64,000 nucleotides of DNA, from the NCBI RefSeq assembly GCF_030730905.1, contig NZ_JAVAMP010000009.1:110081-174080 (forward strand), written 5' to 3'. The notes beneath the pieces were generated by a model. The model saw nothing but the letters and a program-made list of their open reading frames with translations. It had not been told where the DNA came from and ran no database searches. The translations under genes and the position numbers were made by a program. Source of the DNA: Chengkuizengella axinellae (GTDB lineage Bacteria; Bacillota; Bacilli; Paenibacillales; KCTC-33759). Positions 52,201-64,000 of this stretch are shown piece by piece. The stretch's first letter is position 1, and each line of letters begins with the position of its first letter.

Positions 52201-55200
52201 GGATCAGAAGTAGTCGCTATGTCAGGATTTAATCCTCCTAAAATCGGATTCCCATTACTGTCAAGAAAGTAACCATCATCATCTGTCATAGGTTTTTCAT
52301 TTACAAAAGTATAATCAATAGACCAGTCAATCCATTTATCAATCACTTCTTTTGCCATTTGGAAATTGGCTGAACTCGTATCTCCACTTTCAGCTAATAT
52401 ATAGTAATATTCTGCAACCCGCTCAAGCGGCCAAGTTTGGAAACCAAACCAAGTATTCGAAGGTGGATCATGATAAACCGGATCTTCATCGTATGCTAAA
52501 TTATAAAAAGTACTCACTCCAGCTGGATAGCTTGAGTAATCTCCACCCACACTATTCGTAGCTCCTCCACCTATGCCGCCTTCCGCAGTCATTAACCAAG
52601 TATAAAACTCCAATTGACGTGTTAAAGATAATTCCCAATCTTCCTGAGCTGTTGCTGATTCAGGAATTAAACCACCTTCAGAGAGTGCATAAGCTGCAAC
52701 GGTATTTTGGTAAGCTTGATGTGCATGGCTTGAGCCTATTCTCCATGCCCAGTTGCCTGATCCCATCTCACCAAGACCACCGCCCCATGAAGTGTACCAT
52801 GACATCAAATAGTGACTTGCATCTTTACCTGTACCTGAACTTGGCGTTCCATCTGCAGCACTTCCAATTTCTTGAAAGTATTTATCATACATACCATAAC
52901 GCAAATAGTCACCCATCTTTTTCGCTTTATCTAAATAGGTTGGATTATTATATCCCATTTCTTTAGCCCAATACATAACTTGAACTGCACGAGCATCTGC
53001 ATCTGTAGCTGCTGTATACCTCCACTGTGGAGAAGGGGCAGCACCATCATCTACAAATAAAGAAACAAAACCTTCACCTGGTTTACCAAATGAAAAATCA
53101 TCTTGTGAAGGATGGGTAACAGCTTCCCAAACGGATTCTTGCTCACCTCTTTGGAATGTATTTACATAAGTTGCAGTACGCGAAGGATTCAATGTGTTGC
53201 CGTAACCATACCAATCGTCTACATCCAATATCCAATGCATCAAATATGTTTCATTGTCCCCATAAGTTGCAGTCAATTCCGCATCCAATGGATCAGCTCC
53301 AGTCTGAAGAGAATTTCCTAATGAACTAGGGTACAGATCTGGATAAGGATGTTCAGGTGCATAAGTAGCAGGATTAGACGGGTTATAGTAACTCATTGTT
53401 GGCTGTTCCTCTACACCATCTCCTTCATTAATTGGTAATATATACGTTTCTAAATTATCCCAAGCACTCTCTAACGGAATCCAATCTCCTGTAAAATAAC
53501 CGTATAACGTTTCCAACCACAACCAATAGCTGTATGCTTCAGAGGTTGTCATATGCCCATAATCTGGTGCTTCACTTAACAACGTTTGTATTGAATGATA
53601 TGGAATTCCCTCTGGTGAGAAGTAACCATTATTCGGATCCTTAATTTGATCATACATCGTTAAAAATCGTGCTTTATTTTGAGACATATTTCCAGGCTCT
53701 TTCGGTGTAGCTAGAACTTGAGTTGAGTTATTCGACTCTCCTACTTCATTTAAAGCACTTACTACATAATAATACGTTGTTCCATTCGTTAAACCAGAAT
53801 CAGTATAAGTAGTAGCAGTTACATTATCCGCGATGGTTTGATATGGTCCACCTGAAACCGCTGCTCGTTTTACAAAATAAAGATCTGCTTCAGACACACT
53901 ATTCCAGTTCAACGTGACTTCTCCATTCCCTATCGATACACTTAATGAAGTTGGTCTATTTGGTTCTGTTGGAATATCAGGTTCACTTAAATCATCTTGT
54001 GTATCATGTATATATTGAGAAATCCATACAAGCGGTGCATTCCAATTAATCGTATTTTCTTTTGATGCCCATGCACTAGGAGCTGTATCCTTATCTGCAT
54101 ACGATTTCGCAGCAGGAAGTCCTTGTGGTGTTGCGGGATCATTTGAATTATCATTGTTAGGACCTCCTGACAACCAACCTTTAGGATATGGAGTACCTCC
54201 TTGATATTTCCCCCAAGCCCAACGATCATGGGTATCTGTTTCAAAAAATTCACCGTAACCAGTAATATAAGAAATCTTCATCGCATTGTTGCCCATCAGA
54301 TAATCCATTGCTTTGTGAATGCCTTTTAAATAATCAATATCTCCGCTAACATCATAAGCAACAGCCATAAAAATCATACTATTTACAATAAATGAGTTGG
54401 AACCCCACGGATAAGTTTCACTGCCAGACAAAGGAACTGGATAACCTTCTGTATTTATTACATTTAAGTAGTTGTTATTTACATGTGTTAATAGATTATG
54501 TTCCATCTCTGTAGTATCTTGTGCTGGCAAATCATGGTTGGCACTTAGTAACGATAATGTACCTGCCCCTGTAACCTCTTGCCAATCAAAATGACTTATT
54601 TCTTTATAGTGCTGAGAATTCTGTACAGCAGATTGATAGGTCTGCTCATCACTATCCCCTAATGCATATGCAGTTAAATATAACTCCACTGCTGCTGCAT
54701 ATTGATCATCACTGTTTTTCGTATCCGGATAATCACCTCCACCTACAGCATCCCCTGTACTTTCTGTGTAATCCACATTCTGGTTTGCTTCTGCTCTTAT
54801 CCATGCTTCCTCTGCCGTACTCCACAATTCTGAAGCATAAACAGGGTCATAAATATGAAGAAGTCTAGATAAGTGTGCTAGGTTTCGAGCAACTGCATAG
54901 GTAGCATTCGTAGAGGGAGGCTGTGCAAACCTTGCTTCTCCATTTTCCCCAGCTATATTCGTTAATGGGAATGCACTCCAATTGTCATTGTGAACTTTAT
55001 GAGAAGCTAATCCGCCTGAAGCTGGCAACATGCCTTTCATAAAAGTTGAACCAAAATTAACTTCATCTAAGATATCTGGAATGCCATTTCCGTTCTCAGG
55101 GATATTTAATGATCCATCTGGAAAAACAGAGGGATAACGTTCTAATAAGTTTAATAAAGTCCAAGCGGATATCGCTTGATTCACAGAGTAAATGCCAAAA

Positions 55201-55763
55201 TCACCAGCATCCGCCCATGATTTTTGAACATTTAACACATCTCCATTACACCAATTATTAAAACAACTAATATTGTTGTCCCCAGGATGTAATGCAGGAT
55301 GTGCAAAGACTGGATTTGTCAAATATTGAGCCTCAATATCCGTACCCATTCTATGAAAATAAAAATACTCCATTGCTTCTTTTGCAAGATTAGGATATAA
55401 ATCTGTTCCAATTTTAAAAGTGACGCTCTCCCCAACCCCTTCTACCCACAATGTATAATTTCCTGAAGTTGTTACCGAAGAAAAATCAGCATGATGAACA
55501 AAATCACCAGAAGCTTGATCATTTCCATATACAGTAGTAAATCCATTTGCCATTGTATTTCCAGTGCCTAGTTCTCTTAACTCCCAATTGAGGGATGATG
55601 TGGAGCTATTAATTACTGTTGCAACCTTATCCACATTTTGTAAATAACCAATCTGATTCACACGTACATTTCCAGTATCAAAATCTGCATATGAAAGCGG
55701 CAAGTTATAAGAAGACAATACAAGAATAATCGCTATGAAAATAATAAATAATTTTTTTCCCAT
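49251..55763 (-). CDS. Giant bifunctional cellulase: Ig-GH9-FN3-GH48-FN3-CBM3
   Basis: 2170 residues with a signal peptide (to YA-DFDTG, residue 26). Domains in order: Ig-like CelD_N (28-115); GH9 of the CelD type (about 120-590) with SWADAGDFG (catalytic bases) and ENTINWNAPLVW (catalytic acid); FN3 (605-689); GH48 (693-1392) with SEAPDYGHMTTSEAYSYW, whose TSEA glutamate is the catalytic acid, and NTFQRGEQESVWEAVTHP; FN3 (1402-1489, 1490-1578, 1580-1665); CBM3 (1672-1822); FN3 (1832-1923, 1924-2010); CBM3 (2020-2170). The endo GH9 would open chains and the processive GH48 would release cellobiose. The tail is closely similar to that of the GH6 protein. Caldicellulosiruptor CelA also unites GH9 and GH48, but with a GH9-CBM3c and central CBM3 repeats, so this order looks different. 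Confidence 0.93.
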   Translation of the reverse strand: MGKKLFIIFIAIILVLSSYNLPLSYADFDTGNVRVNQIGYLQNVDKVATVINSSTSSLNWELRELGTGNTMANGFTTVYGNDQASGDFVHHADFSSVTTSGNYTLWVEGVGESVTFKIGTDLYPNLAKEAMEYFYFHRMGTDIEAQYLTNPVFAHPALHPGDNNISCFNNWCNGDVLNVQKSWADAGDFGIYSVNQAISAWTLLNLLERYPSVFPDGSLNIPENGNGIPDILDEVNFGSTFMKGMLPASGGLASHKVHNDNWSAFPLTNIAGENGEARFAQPPSTNATYAVARNLAHLSRLLHIYDPVYASELWSTAEEAWIRAEANQNVDYTESTGDAVGGGDYPDTKNSDDQYAAAVELYLTAYALGDSDEQTYQSAVQNSQHYKEISHFDWQEVTGAGTLSLLSANHDLPAQDTTEMEHNLLTHVNNNYLNVINTEGYPVPLSGSETYPWGSNSFIVNSMIFMAVAYDVSGDIDYLKGIHKAMDYLMGNNAMKISYITGYGEFFETDTHDRWAWGKYQGGTPYPKGWLSGGPNNDNSNDPATPQGLPAAKSYADKDTAPSAWASKENTINWNAPLVWISQYIHDTQDDLSEPDIPTEPNRPTSLSVSIGNGEVTLNWNSVSEADLYFVKRAAVSGGPYQTIADNVTATTYTDSGLTNGTTYYYVVSALNEVGESNNSTQVLATPKEPGNMSQNKARFLTMYDQIKDPNNGYFSPEGIPYHSIQTLLSEAPDYGHMTTSEAYSYWLWLETLYGYFTGDWIPLESAWDNLETYILPINEGDGVEEQPTMSYYNPSNPATYAPEHPYPDLYPSSLGNSLQTGADPLDAELTATYGDNETYLMHWILDVDDWYGYGNTLNPSRTATYVNTFQRGEQESVWEAVTHPSQDDFSFGKPGEGFVSLFVDDGAAPSPQWRYTAATDADARAVQVMYWAKEMGYNNPTYLDKAKKMGDYLRYGMYDKYFQEIGSAADGTPSSGTGKDASHYLMSWYTSWGGGLGEMGSGNWAWRIGSSHAHQAYQNTVAAYALSEGGLIPESATAQEDWELSLTRQLEFYTWLMTAEGGIGGGATNSVGGDYSSYPAGVSTFYNLAYDEDPVYHDPPSNTWFGFQTWPLERVAEYYYILAESGDTSSANFQMAKEVIDKWIDWSIDYTFVNEKPMTDDDGYFLDSNGNPILGGLNPDIATTSDPGQFYILGGQEWSGQPDTWKGYENFTGNPDYHAIAKGASQDVGVLGNYIKALTFYAAGTKAQYGDYPALGNQAKEMAEQLLNTAWNFNDGVGIAIPEERADYYRFFEKEIYFPDGWDGMFGQGNAIPGTDGVPSDPSKGGDGVYISYHELRPEIKNDPSWTYLENLYNTSWNPATETWENGKPTFTYHRFWSQVDMATAYAEFDRLIGDTTPTVPNAPTGVSAVADESEVILSWNSVFNANSYNIKRAIDSGGPYSTIANNVTGNSFADTSVTNGTTYYYVVSAVNDIGESANSSEVSAIPNPLPAPGNFTLSAEAGNANIDLSWTVSSDATAYDVKRAETESGPYIAIVTGLTGNSYLDTDTVNGTMYYYVITANNGAGSTDSNTITATPQLPLPDSFTLNAQAGDGSVNLTWSDSTFADSYSIARSASSNGDYIELATGLTVTNYNDTGLSNGTTYYYVVTAENGTGTTDSNSVSATPQLPSDLKLLYKAEDTNPTDNQFKPRFNIVNTGNNAVPLSELTIRYYYTADGSQSFEFHCDYAVIGCGNLSGTHVQMNTPVDEADHYLEISFPAGAGSLPSGGQSGDIQVRNNKVDWSNLNETNDYSFNGNFIDFTEWNQVTLYQNGVLISGNEPDGSGGGDPISPEAPTGVVASGGDEKISLSWNPVSGADSYNVKRSTTEGGVYATIASGLISANYTDTGVTNDTTYYYVISAENEVGEGSDSAEVSAIPQSGVTVPAAPTGVTASADDSEVSISWSTVSGADSYNVKRSTIEGGVYTIISSGLTSTTYTDIGVTNGTTYYYVISAENEAGEGSESAEVSATPQTSGGGTLSDLVLQYRSGDINATDNQFKPHFNIVNNGSEDIALSDLTIRYYYTLDGNQSEQFNCDYATIGCENVNGTHYQMASSTAEADHYMEITFTAGAGTISAGEQSGEIQTRTNKADWSNYDETNDYSFDASITSFTDWDDVTLYYNGQLVWGIEP

Positions 55764-55952
55764 ATTCCATTCCTGTTATTAAGAACATAAAGGGATTTGA
55801 TTGATATCCTAAATTAATCTTCAAAAAATAATATATGATTACAAGAGATTGTTTAAATTCTATGTTCCTTTCACAGGAAACCTCCCTTCTCAAACAATAT
55901 TTAAAACTTAAATTTAATGGCTGTTTTATATTGCTTTCAATCCAAAGGATAT

Positions 55953-55980
55953 TATGGATGCTCAATCACGAGCATCCATA
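55953..55980 (-). promoter_or_regulatory. Perfect 11-bp hairpin between GH9 and GH9-GH48 genes
   Basis: TATGGATGCTC and GAGCATCCATA with an AATCAC loop, five bases past the GH9 stop. No U-tract follows on the minus strand (AATATCC). Confidence 0.55.
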
Positions 55981-55984
55981 CGAT

Positions 55985-59869
<3,885 letters not shown>

Positions 59870-61351
59870 ATGAATGAAGTCTTAAAACTAATTGAAAGAG
59901 ATATTAGAACCAAAAACAAGTTCATGTTTATTATCTTTACAATTATATGTATTGTTGCGATATTGAATAATTTTATGACTGAAAATACCCTATTATCTTA
60001 TTTCCTTCTTAGTAGTACATTAGTATTAAACATTGTTTTGTTTCAATTTTATAAAAAATCTAAAAATCAATTTAGTTATGCCTATGCAGTTGTTGTACTA
60101 TTCTTTGTGCTTGTTGTCGTTTCAATTACTCTAATAAAACCCTCTATTACTACTATGGTTGCAGTATACATTTTTCTTATCTTTTCAGCTATACATTTAC
60201 ATAAACAAATATTTATTGTTGGAAGTATCCTCAGTGTCATAATCATGATCATTAATGTCATTCTTGAACCAGAAAACGAAACCTTTTTCTTGCAAAATTA
60301 TACTACTTTGTCTCTGGCCCTTGTTATTATCGTACTTTTACTGGGGTTAGTCATACACTTAGGTTCGAAGCAGTTTACAAACTTAAAAGCACTAACGCAA
60401 TCTCAAGACGAGGCTAAAAAAAGAGAAAAACGGAGGATAAAGTTTGAAAAAAATATTAGGTCGGTATTAAATCATCTTGAAGACATATTCCAAAAAATCA
60501 ACCTGAACCTCCAAGCTCAGAATGAGATGAATATAGCTTTAAAGGAAATATCATCTAGCAGCGAAAAACAGAGCAACCATATTCATAATATCGTAGGACA
60601 AACTAAAGAAATTAAAAAACTATTTGGAAATGTCCACCATACGTCTGAAGTTGTGAAAAAAGAATCGAAACAAGCACAGCTAAGAGCTCAAGAAGGAACT
60701 GATAAAATGAATGATTTAACACTAGGTATAAATCATTTAACAGATATCGTAAATGAAGTGCTTATTACTTTTGAAGAGCTAACAGAAAAAATAAACGATT
60801 CACATGAATTAACTGATCTAATCAAAGCGATTACTTCCCAGACCAATCTACTAGCTTTAAATGCTTCTATAGAAGCAGCTAGAGCAGGTAATGCAGGCAA
60901 AGGATTTACAGTCGTTGCTCAGGAAATGAGAAAGCTAGCATCTATAACAGAAAAAACAGCCATTAAGATTGAAAATAATTTAGCTTTAATTAGGGATAGC
61001 AATTCTCTTGTAAAAGAAAAATTGAATATTAGCAATGAAGAAATACAATCCCATAGTGAATCTACCGAAACGACCACTATATATTTTAATAAAATCAATG
61101 AGTCATTCCAGCAGCTTAATATACATATGGAGAATTTAACTGGTTTTTCAAGTGAAGTAGAATTAAAAACACAAGCAGGAGACCAAGCTATTGATGAATT
61201 TGCTGCATTGATAGAACAAACAAGTGCTAGCTTGCAAGAGGTAGCAGCATCTGTTGAAACATTAAACTCAGATAGTATAAATATTGTAGAAATTTTAAAT
61301 GAAACCAATGGAAAAGTGAGAGAGATTCGTGAGGAGAGTAATTTTATGTGA
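59870..61351 (+). CDS. Methyl-accepting chemotaxis protein with multi-helix N-terminus
   Basis: 493 residues from the ATG after GAGGTG; a GTG three codons earlier is in that site. About six hydrophobic helices fill residues 20-170, with short loops and no large periplasmic-style sensor. The rest is the cytoplasmic signalling coil with the hairpin tip in [41 protein letters not shown]. Such receptors sense membrane or cytoplasmic cues, not external ligands through a Cache domain. It diverges from the cellulase cluster, so a role in finding plant or algal material is plausible but unproven. Confidence 0.88.
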   Translation: MNEVLKLIERDIRTKNKFMFIIFTIICIVAILNNFMTENTLLSYFLLSSTLVLNIVLFQFYKKSKNQFSYAYAVVVLFFVLVVVSITLIKPSITTMVAVYIFLIFSAIHLHKQIFIVGSILSVIIMIINVILEPENETFFLQNYTTLSLALVIIVLLLGLVIHLGSKQFTNLKALTQSQDEAKKREKRRIKFEKNIRSVLNHLEDIFQKINLNLQAQNEMNIALKEISSSSEKQSNHIHNIVGQTKEIKKLFGNVHHTSEVVKKESKQAQLRAQEGTDKMNDLTLGINHLTDIVNEVLITFEELTEKINDSHELTDLIKAITSQTNLLALNASIEAARAGNAGKGFTVVAQEMRKLASITEKTAIKIENNLALIRDSNSLVKEKLNISNEEIQSHSESTETTTIYFNKINESFQQLNIHMENLTGFSSEVELKTQAGDQAIDEFAALIEQTSASLQEVAASVETLNSDSINIVEILNETNGKVREIREESNFM

Positions 61352-61402
61352 CATGAATCTTAGCAAAAATACAAATCTCTTTTTGGATACAAAACAAATA
61401 AA

Positions 61403-61440
61403 GTATTGGAATTGAAGAATATTCTTCAGTTCCAATACTA
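61403..61440 (+). terminator. Terminator of the chemoreceptor gene
   Basis: AGTATTGGAATTGAAG pairs with CTTCAGTTCCAATACT, one mismatch, about 50 bases past the stop. The sequence after it is ATCTCTT, only mildly T-rich. Confidence 0.6.
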
Positions 61441-61515
61441 TCTCTTATCTATTGTAATATGATTTTGATTCTAATAGAAAATATAGCGTTTGTTTTCTTT
61501 ACATTATCAAAAGCT

Positions 61516-61742
61516 TTATTCGATTCGCATTTTTTTATCTTCATGTGGTAGTAATTCACAGCTAAAAATATGCCATAAATTTTCATTTAAATATATTTCT
61601 TCTTTTTTACTTTTGCTAATAGAGCTAGCTTTTTTTCCAAATGTCTCATTGGATTTTCAGCATAATTAAAGTAATTTACAATAACATCTTTACTCTTCAT
61701 CATATCTTTAAAATCATATCTAGTTTTAACAGCTTCAACTAT
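61516..61742 (-). pseudogene. DUF4275-family remnant
   Basis: The minus strand encodes two pieces in different frames. The first, directly after the neighbouring gene's stop, contains FKDMMKSKDVIVNYF and NPMRHLEKKLALLAK. The second, starting after an A-rich run, contains KKEEIYLNENLWHIFSC, the signature LWHIFS region of DUF4275 proteins, then ends early at KKMRIE. A complete member would be about 140 residues and continue past this point. There is no start codon with a ribosome binding site. Both a frameshift and a C-terminal loss are visible. Confidence 0.5.
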
Positions 61743-61743
61743 T

Positions 61744-61971
61744 TCACCAATTCATAAAATTTTGCATATTGTTTTCATCTCCATGACAATCGTTGTACAT
61801 ATCTTCTAATTGTTCATCTGACCAATCTGGGTGCATTTGCTTGAAAAAAGAAAGTACCTCATCAAAATTAGTAATGCTATTTTCTTCTTGATCAGTCCCA
61901 TTAGCATATATTGTGGTTCCAATGCTAAATACCATGATAACAGCTAAAATCAATATCCATCTTTTTTTCAT
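61744..61971 (-). CDS. Small secreted protein with MHPDWSDEQLEDMYNDCHG motif
   Basis: 75 residues from the ATG after GAGGTG; a GTG three codons earlier is in that site. A signal peptide (KKRWILILAVIMVFSIGTTIYA) leads to an acidic mature peptide of about 50 residues. It carries the Q-MHPDWSDEQLEDMYNDCHG motif that I know from short secreted Bacillus proteins loosely labelled FAD/FMN-containing dehydrogenase. That label is not supported by this short sequence. The single cysteine-histidine pair near the end could bind metal. Function unknown. Confidence 0.65.
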   Translation of the reverse strand: MKKRWILILAVIMVFSIGTTIYANGTDQEENSITNFDEVLSFFKQMHPDWSDEQLEDMYNDCHGDENNMQNFMNW

Positions 61972-61980
61972 CTTAAACAC

Positions 61981-62200
61981 CTCACAATGTATTTATACAG
62001 ATAATTTAACAATAAATTATGCAGATTCTATGTGGAATGTTTGACGAAATTATAAACAGTTTCTTCTTTTTGTTCTAAAAATAATTCTATATCTTCTACA
62101 CTTTTACTTTTTCTTAATAAATTCATTAAATAAAAAATAGCACTACAATGAGCGCTTTTTTTCAACTTAAGAAAACAATGATTTAAGTTCTAATTATTTT
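61981..62200. other. Intergenic, possible gene remnant
   Basis: A minus-strand frame at about 62037-62171 reads KKSAHCSAIFYLMNLL...EETVYNFVKHST from a TTG without a ribosome binding site. It may be a remnant. Nothing else was recognised. Confidence 0.3.
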
Positions 62201-62635
62201 TCAAATCCGAACATAATCCCCACGCCAATTCTGCACGGATCTTTTAATTTGCTTACTATCTAAATTCTCCTTCACTGCTTTTTCACATAAAACTGGAAAT
62301 TCTTCATCACTTGCAAACCTTAGAGCAATAATCTGACTCATCTTTAAATTAGGATCTAACAAGCGTCCAGTAAGAACATAATGTCTCAAATTTTCTTCTG
62401 AGCGAATCACTCGATCCTGCAACTTGTTAGAATATAATCGAACAAGTCCAAAAACGATAAAAAGCCCAACAGCTCCCCCAACCCAAAGAAGTGAAGTAGA
62501 AATATTTTCTCCAGAAATAATGGATAAAACTAAATGAATGATCGTTCCTATAAATGCTATAAACACAATAGGTGCTCCGACATAATGATACACGGGATGC
62601 ATTCTTACGTGATTTTTATAATTTTGTTCAGTCAA
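62201..62635 (-). CDS. DUF6526 family membrane protein
   Basis: 144 residues. It starts MTEQNYKNHVRMHPVYHY, typical of this family, then two membrane helices (about 19-39 and 47-68) and a soluble end with LQDRVIRSEENLRHYVLTGRLLDPNLKMSQIIALRFASDEE. Function unknown. AGGAGG-type site before the ATG. Downstream of and separated from the 2-methylcitrate dehydratase gene by its terminator. Confidence 0.85.
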   Translation of the reverse strand: MTEQNYKNHVRMHPVYHYVGAPIVFIAFIGTIIHLVLSIISGENISTSLLWVGGAVGLFIVFGLVRLYSNKLQDRVIRSEENLRHYVLTGRLLDPNLKMSQIIALRFASDEEFPVLCEKAVKENLDSKQIKRSVQNWRGDYVRI

Positions 62636-62707
62636 TTCTATCTCCTCCTTTACTTAACACTTTCTACAACAGTTAATTTATTCCTTTATAATTTTTGCTT
62701 TTAACAA

Positions 62708-62746
62708 AAATATCCTTCGATCATACTTATGAATCGAAGGATATTT
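62708..62746 (-). terminator. Terminator of the 2-methylcitrate dehydratase gene
   Basis: AAATATCCTTCGAT / ATCGAAGGATATTTTT stem with a ten-base loop just after the stop codon, followed by T residues on the minus strand. Confidence 0.88.
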
Positions 62747-62751
62747 ACAGA

Positions 62752-64000
62752 CTAAATTTTAAATAATTTCATAAAATCATGCACAGCTGTTTCTTCTAAT
62801 CTCTTTTGATCCATGCAAAGTGCAACAATTGATTCTACTCTTTTAGCTGGGAATCTAGTCGCTAAATTTTGTTCAAACTTTTCTACTAGTTTTGGTTTCG
62901 CCTCATCACGTCTTTTGCGGTGACCAATCGGATATTCTACAGCGACCTTATCCGTTGTGCTCCCATCTTTAAAATGAACCTGCAAGGCGTTTGCAATGGA
63001 GCGCTTATCCGCATCCAAATAGTCCACACTGTATTGCTCGTTTTCCTCTACGACCATTTTCTCTCGTAAAGCATCAATACGTGGGTCCACTGCGATTTCT
63101 TCTTCATAATGCTCTGCAGTTAAATCACCAAAGATCAACCCAATCGCTATCATATATTGCAAGCAGTGATCCCGATCAGCCGGATTTTTTAGCGGTCCTT
63201 TTTTATCAATAATTCGAATCGCAGCCTCATGCGTGTTAATCGTAATCTTACCAATGTCATCCAATCGATCCTTTACTTCATCATGTAGTTTTAATGCACA
63301 CTCTACAGCGGTTTGCGCATGAAACTCCGCCGGGAAAGAGACCTTAAACAATACCTGCTCCATCACATAGGAATCCATAGGACGAGCAAGGGTGAGCTGC
63401 TCTCCTTTAAATAAAACATCTTGGAATCCCCACTTTTCAGCTGTCAGTGCAGTGGCATATCCCATTTCTCCTTTTTTTGCAATCAAGGACAACCATACTG
63501 CTCTACTTGTCGCATCTCCTGCAGCCCAAGATTTTCTTGAACCTGTGTTTGGAAAATGACGATAGGTTCGAAGGCTAGCATTATCAATCCAAGCATTTGA
63601 AACCGCATTCATAACTTCCTCTAAAGTACCACCTAACATCGCTGCAGCTACCGCCGTGGATGCCACCTTCACAAACAGAACATGATCCACTCCCACTCGA
63701 TTCAAACTGTTGTCTAACGCTAAAACACCTTGAATTTCATGCGCTTTGATCGAGGCGGTCAACACATCCTTCATCATCAGCGGTTCTCTTCCTTCTGCTA
63801 GTCTCCCACGACTCATATAATCTGCCACCGCGAGAATCGCACCTAAGTTATCCGAAGGGTGTCCCCATTCTTGAGCTAGCCAAGTGTCGTTATAATCCAA
63901 CCAACGGATCATCGTTCCAATATTAAATGCCCCTTGAACAGGGTCTAATTCAAACTGGGTACCCGGTACACGAACACCATTTTCTACTGTTGTCCCTGGT
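62752..64000 (-). CDS. prpD: 2-methylcitrate dehydratase / MmgE-PrpD family, 5' end outside window
   Basis: At least 415 residues are inside the window. The frame continues upstream of the ATG at 63912 through [29 protein letters not shown] to the window edge, so that methionine is internal. The fragment shows family text: [66 protein letters not shown] and [15 protein letters not shown]. PrpD dehydrates 2-methylcitrate in the propionate-degrading cycle. It would lie next to prpC/prpB-type genes outside this window if it is the usual operon. Complete members are near 480 residues. Confidence 0.92.
   Translation of the reverse strand, partial: PGTTVENGVRVPGTQFELDPVQGAFNIGTMIRWLDYNDTWLAQEWGHPSDNLGAILAVADYMSRGRLAEGREPLMMKDVLTASIKAHEIQGVLALDNSLNRVGVDHVLFVKVASTAVAAAMLGGTLEEVMNAVSNAWIDNASLRTYRHFPNTGSRKSWAAGDATSRAVWLSLIAKKGEMGYATALTAEKWGFQDVLFKGEQLTLARPMDSYVMEQVLFKVSFPAEFHAQTAVECALKLHDEVKDRLDDIGKITINTHEAAIRIIDKKGPLKNPADRDHCLQYMIAIGLIFGDLTAEHYEEEIAVDPRIDALREKMVVEENEQYSVDYLDADKRSIANALQVHFKDGSTTDKVAVEYPIGHRKRRDEAKPKLVEKFEQNLATRFPAKRVESIVALCMDQKRLEETAVHDFMKLFKI

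Noticed and set aside
45386..55763. Direct repeats in FN3-CBM3 tails read as possible CRISPR-like or mobile repeats
   Set aside because: They are in-frame protein modules of about 90 and 150 residues with diverged sequence and no terminal inverted repeats.

Overview
The window is low-GC (AT-rich) Firmicute DNA, most likely from a spore-forming member of the Bacillales close to Paenibacillaceae. The evidence is Shine-Dalgarno sites of the AGGAGG type, a T-box leader on argS, a YheC/YheD spore-coat-type ATP-grasp gene, an MhqR-type MarR regulator with its operators, CcpA-type cre sites, and families such as DUF2164, DUF6526 and YqeK that are typical of Bacillales. The species cannot be named from sequence alone. 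I saw no prophage, insertion sequence, CRISPR array, rRNA or tRNA gene.

The main theme is extracellular polysaccharide degradation. At 2.8-12.5 kb two very large secreted GH81 beta-1,3-glucanases lie in tandem, each with fibronectin III (FN3) and CBM56-type modules. At 24.1-28.5 kb there is a cytoplasmic GH1 beta-glucosidase and a secreted GH30 (beta-1,6-glucanase or glucosylceramidase type) with two carbohydrate-binding modules. At 45.4-59.2 kb a minus-strand cellulase cluster encodes a processive-type GH9-CBM3c enzyme, a 2170-residue protein joining a CelD-type GH9 to a GH48, and a GH6 cellobiohydrolase. All three end in FN3/CBM3 tails. Together these would attack cellulose and beta-1,3/1,6-glucans such as algal, oomycete or fungal walls, with GH1 finishing oligosaccharides inside the cell. 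cre-like operators sit upstream of one GH81 gene and twice upstream of the GH30 gene. None was seen next to the cellulase genes. A methyl-accepting chemotaxis protein diverges from the cellulase cluster.

The rest is mostly housekeeping and accessory genes. 0-2.5 kb: end of a WYL regulator, a barstar-like gene, a tubby-like gene, a frameshifted epimerase gene and a small membrane protein. 13-16.5 kb: spore-type ATP-grasp, unknown membrane protein genes, DinB and an ArsR regulator. 16.6-21.8 kb: thioredoxin, a glutaredoxin/Crp-Fnr pair, methionine aminopeptidase, arsenate reductase, and argS with a T-box followed by three GGA-loop hairpins. 22-24 kb: a decayed gamma-glutamylcyclotransferase gene and an MFS transporter. 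28.8-34.6 kb: acetyltransferases, a hydrolase, a DCC protein, a triplicated cysteine-rich family of unknown function, and a DoxX-pirin operon beside an MhqR-like regulator with three matching operators. 35-45 kb: an SLH-anchored 5'-nucleotidase, a run of acetyltransferase, methyltransferase, PPOX, coiled-coil, HTH, HD, DUF2164 and APH genes, and an amidohydrolase lipoprotein gene. 61.5-64 kb: a decayed DUF4275 gene, a small secreted protein, a DUF6526 protein and a 2-methylcitrate dehydratase that runs off the window.

Points most worth a second look are the GH9-GH48 fusion, the argS leader hairpins whose loops match the CsrA consensus, the perfect hairpins without U-tracts between the cellulase genes, the cysteine-rich triplet, the MhqR circuit, two structured dispersed repeats, and several genes broken at homopolymer runs.
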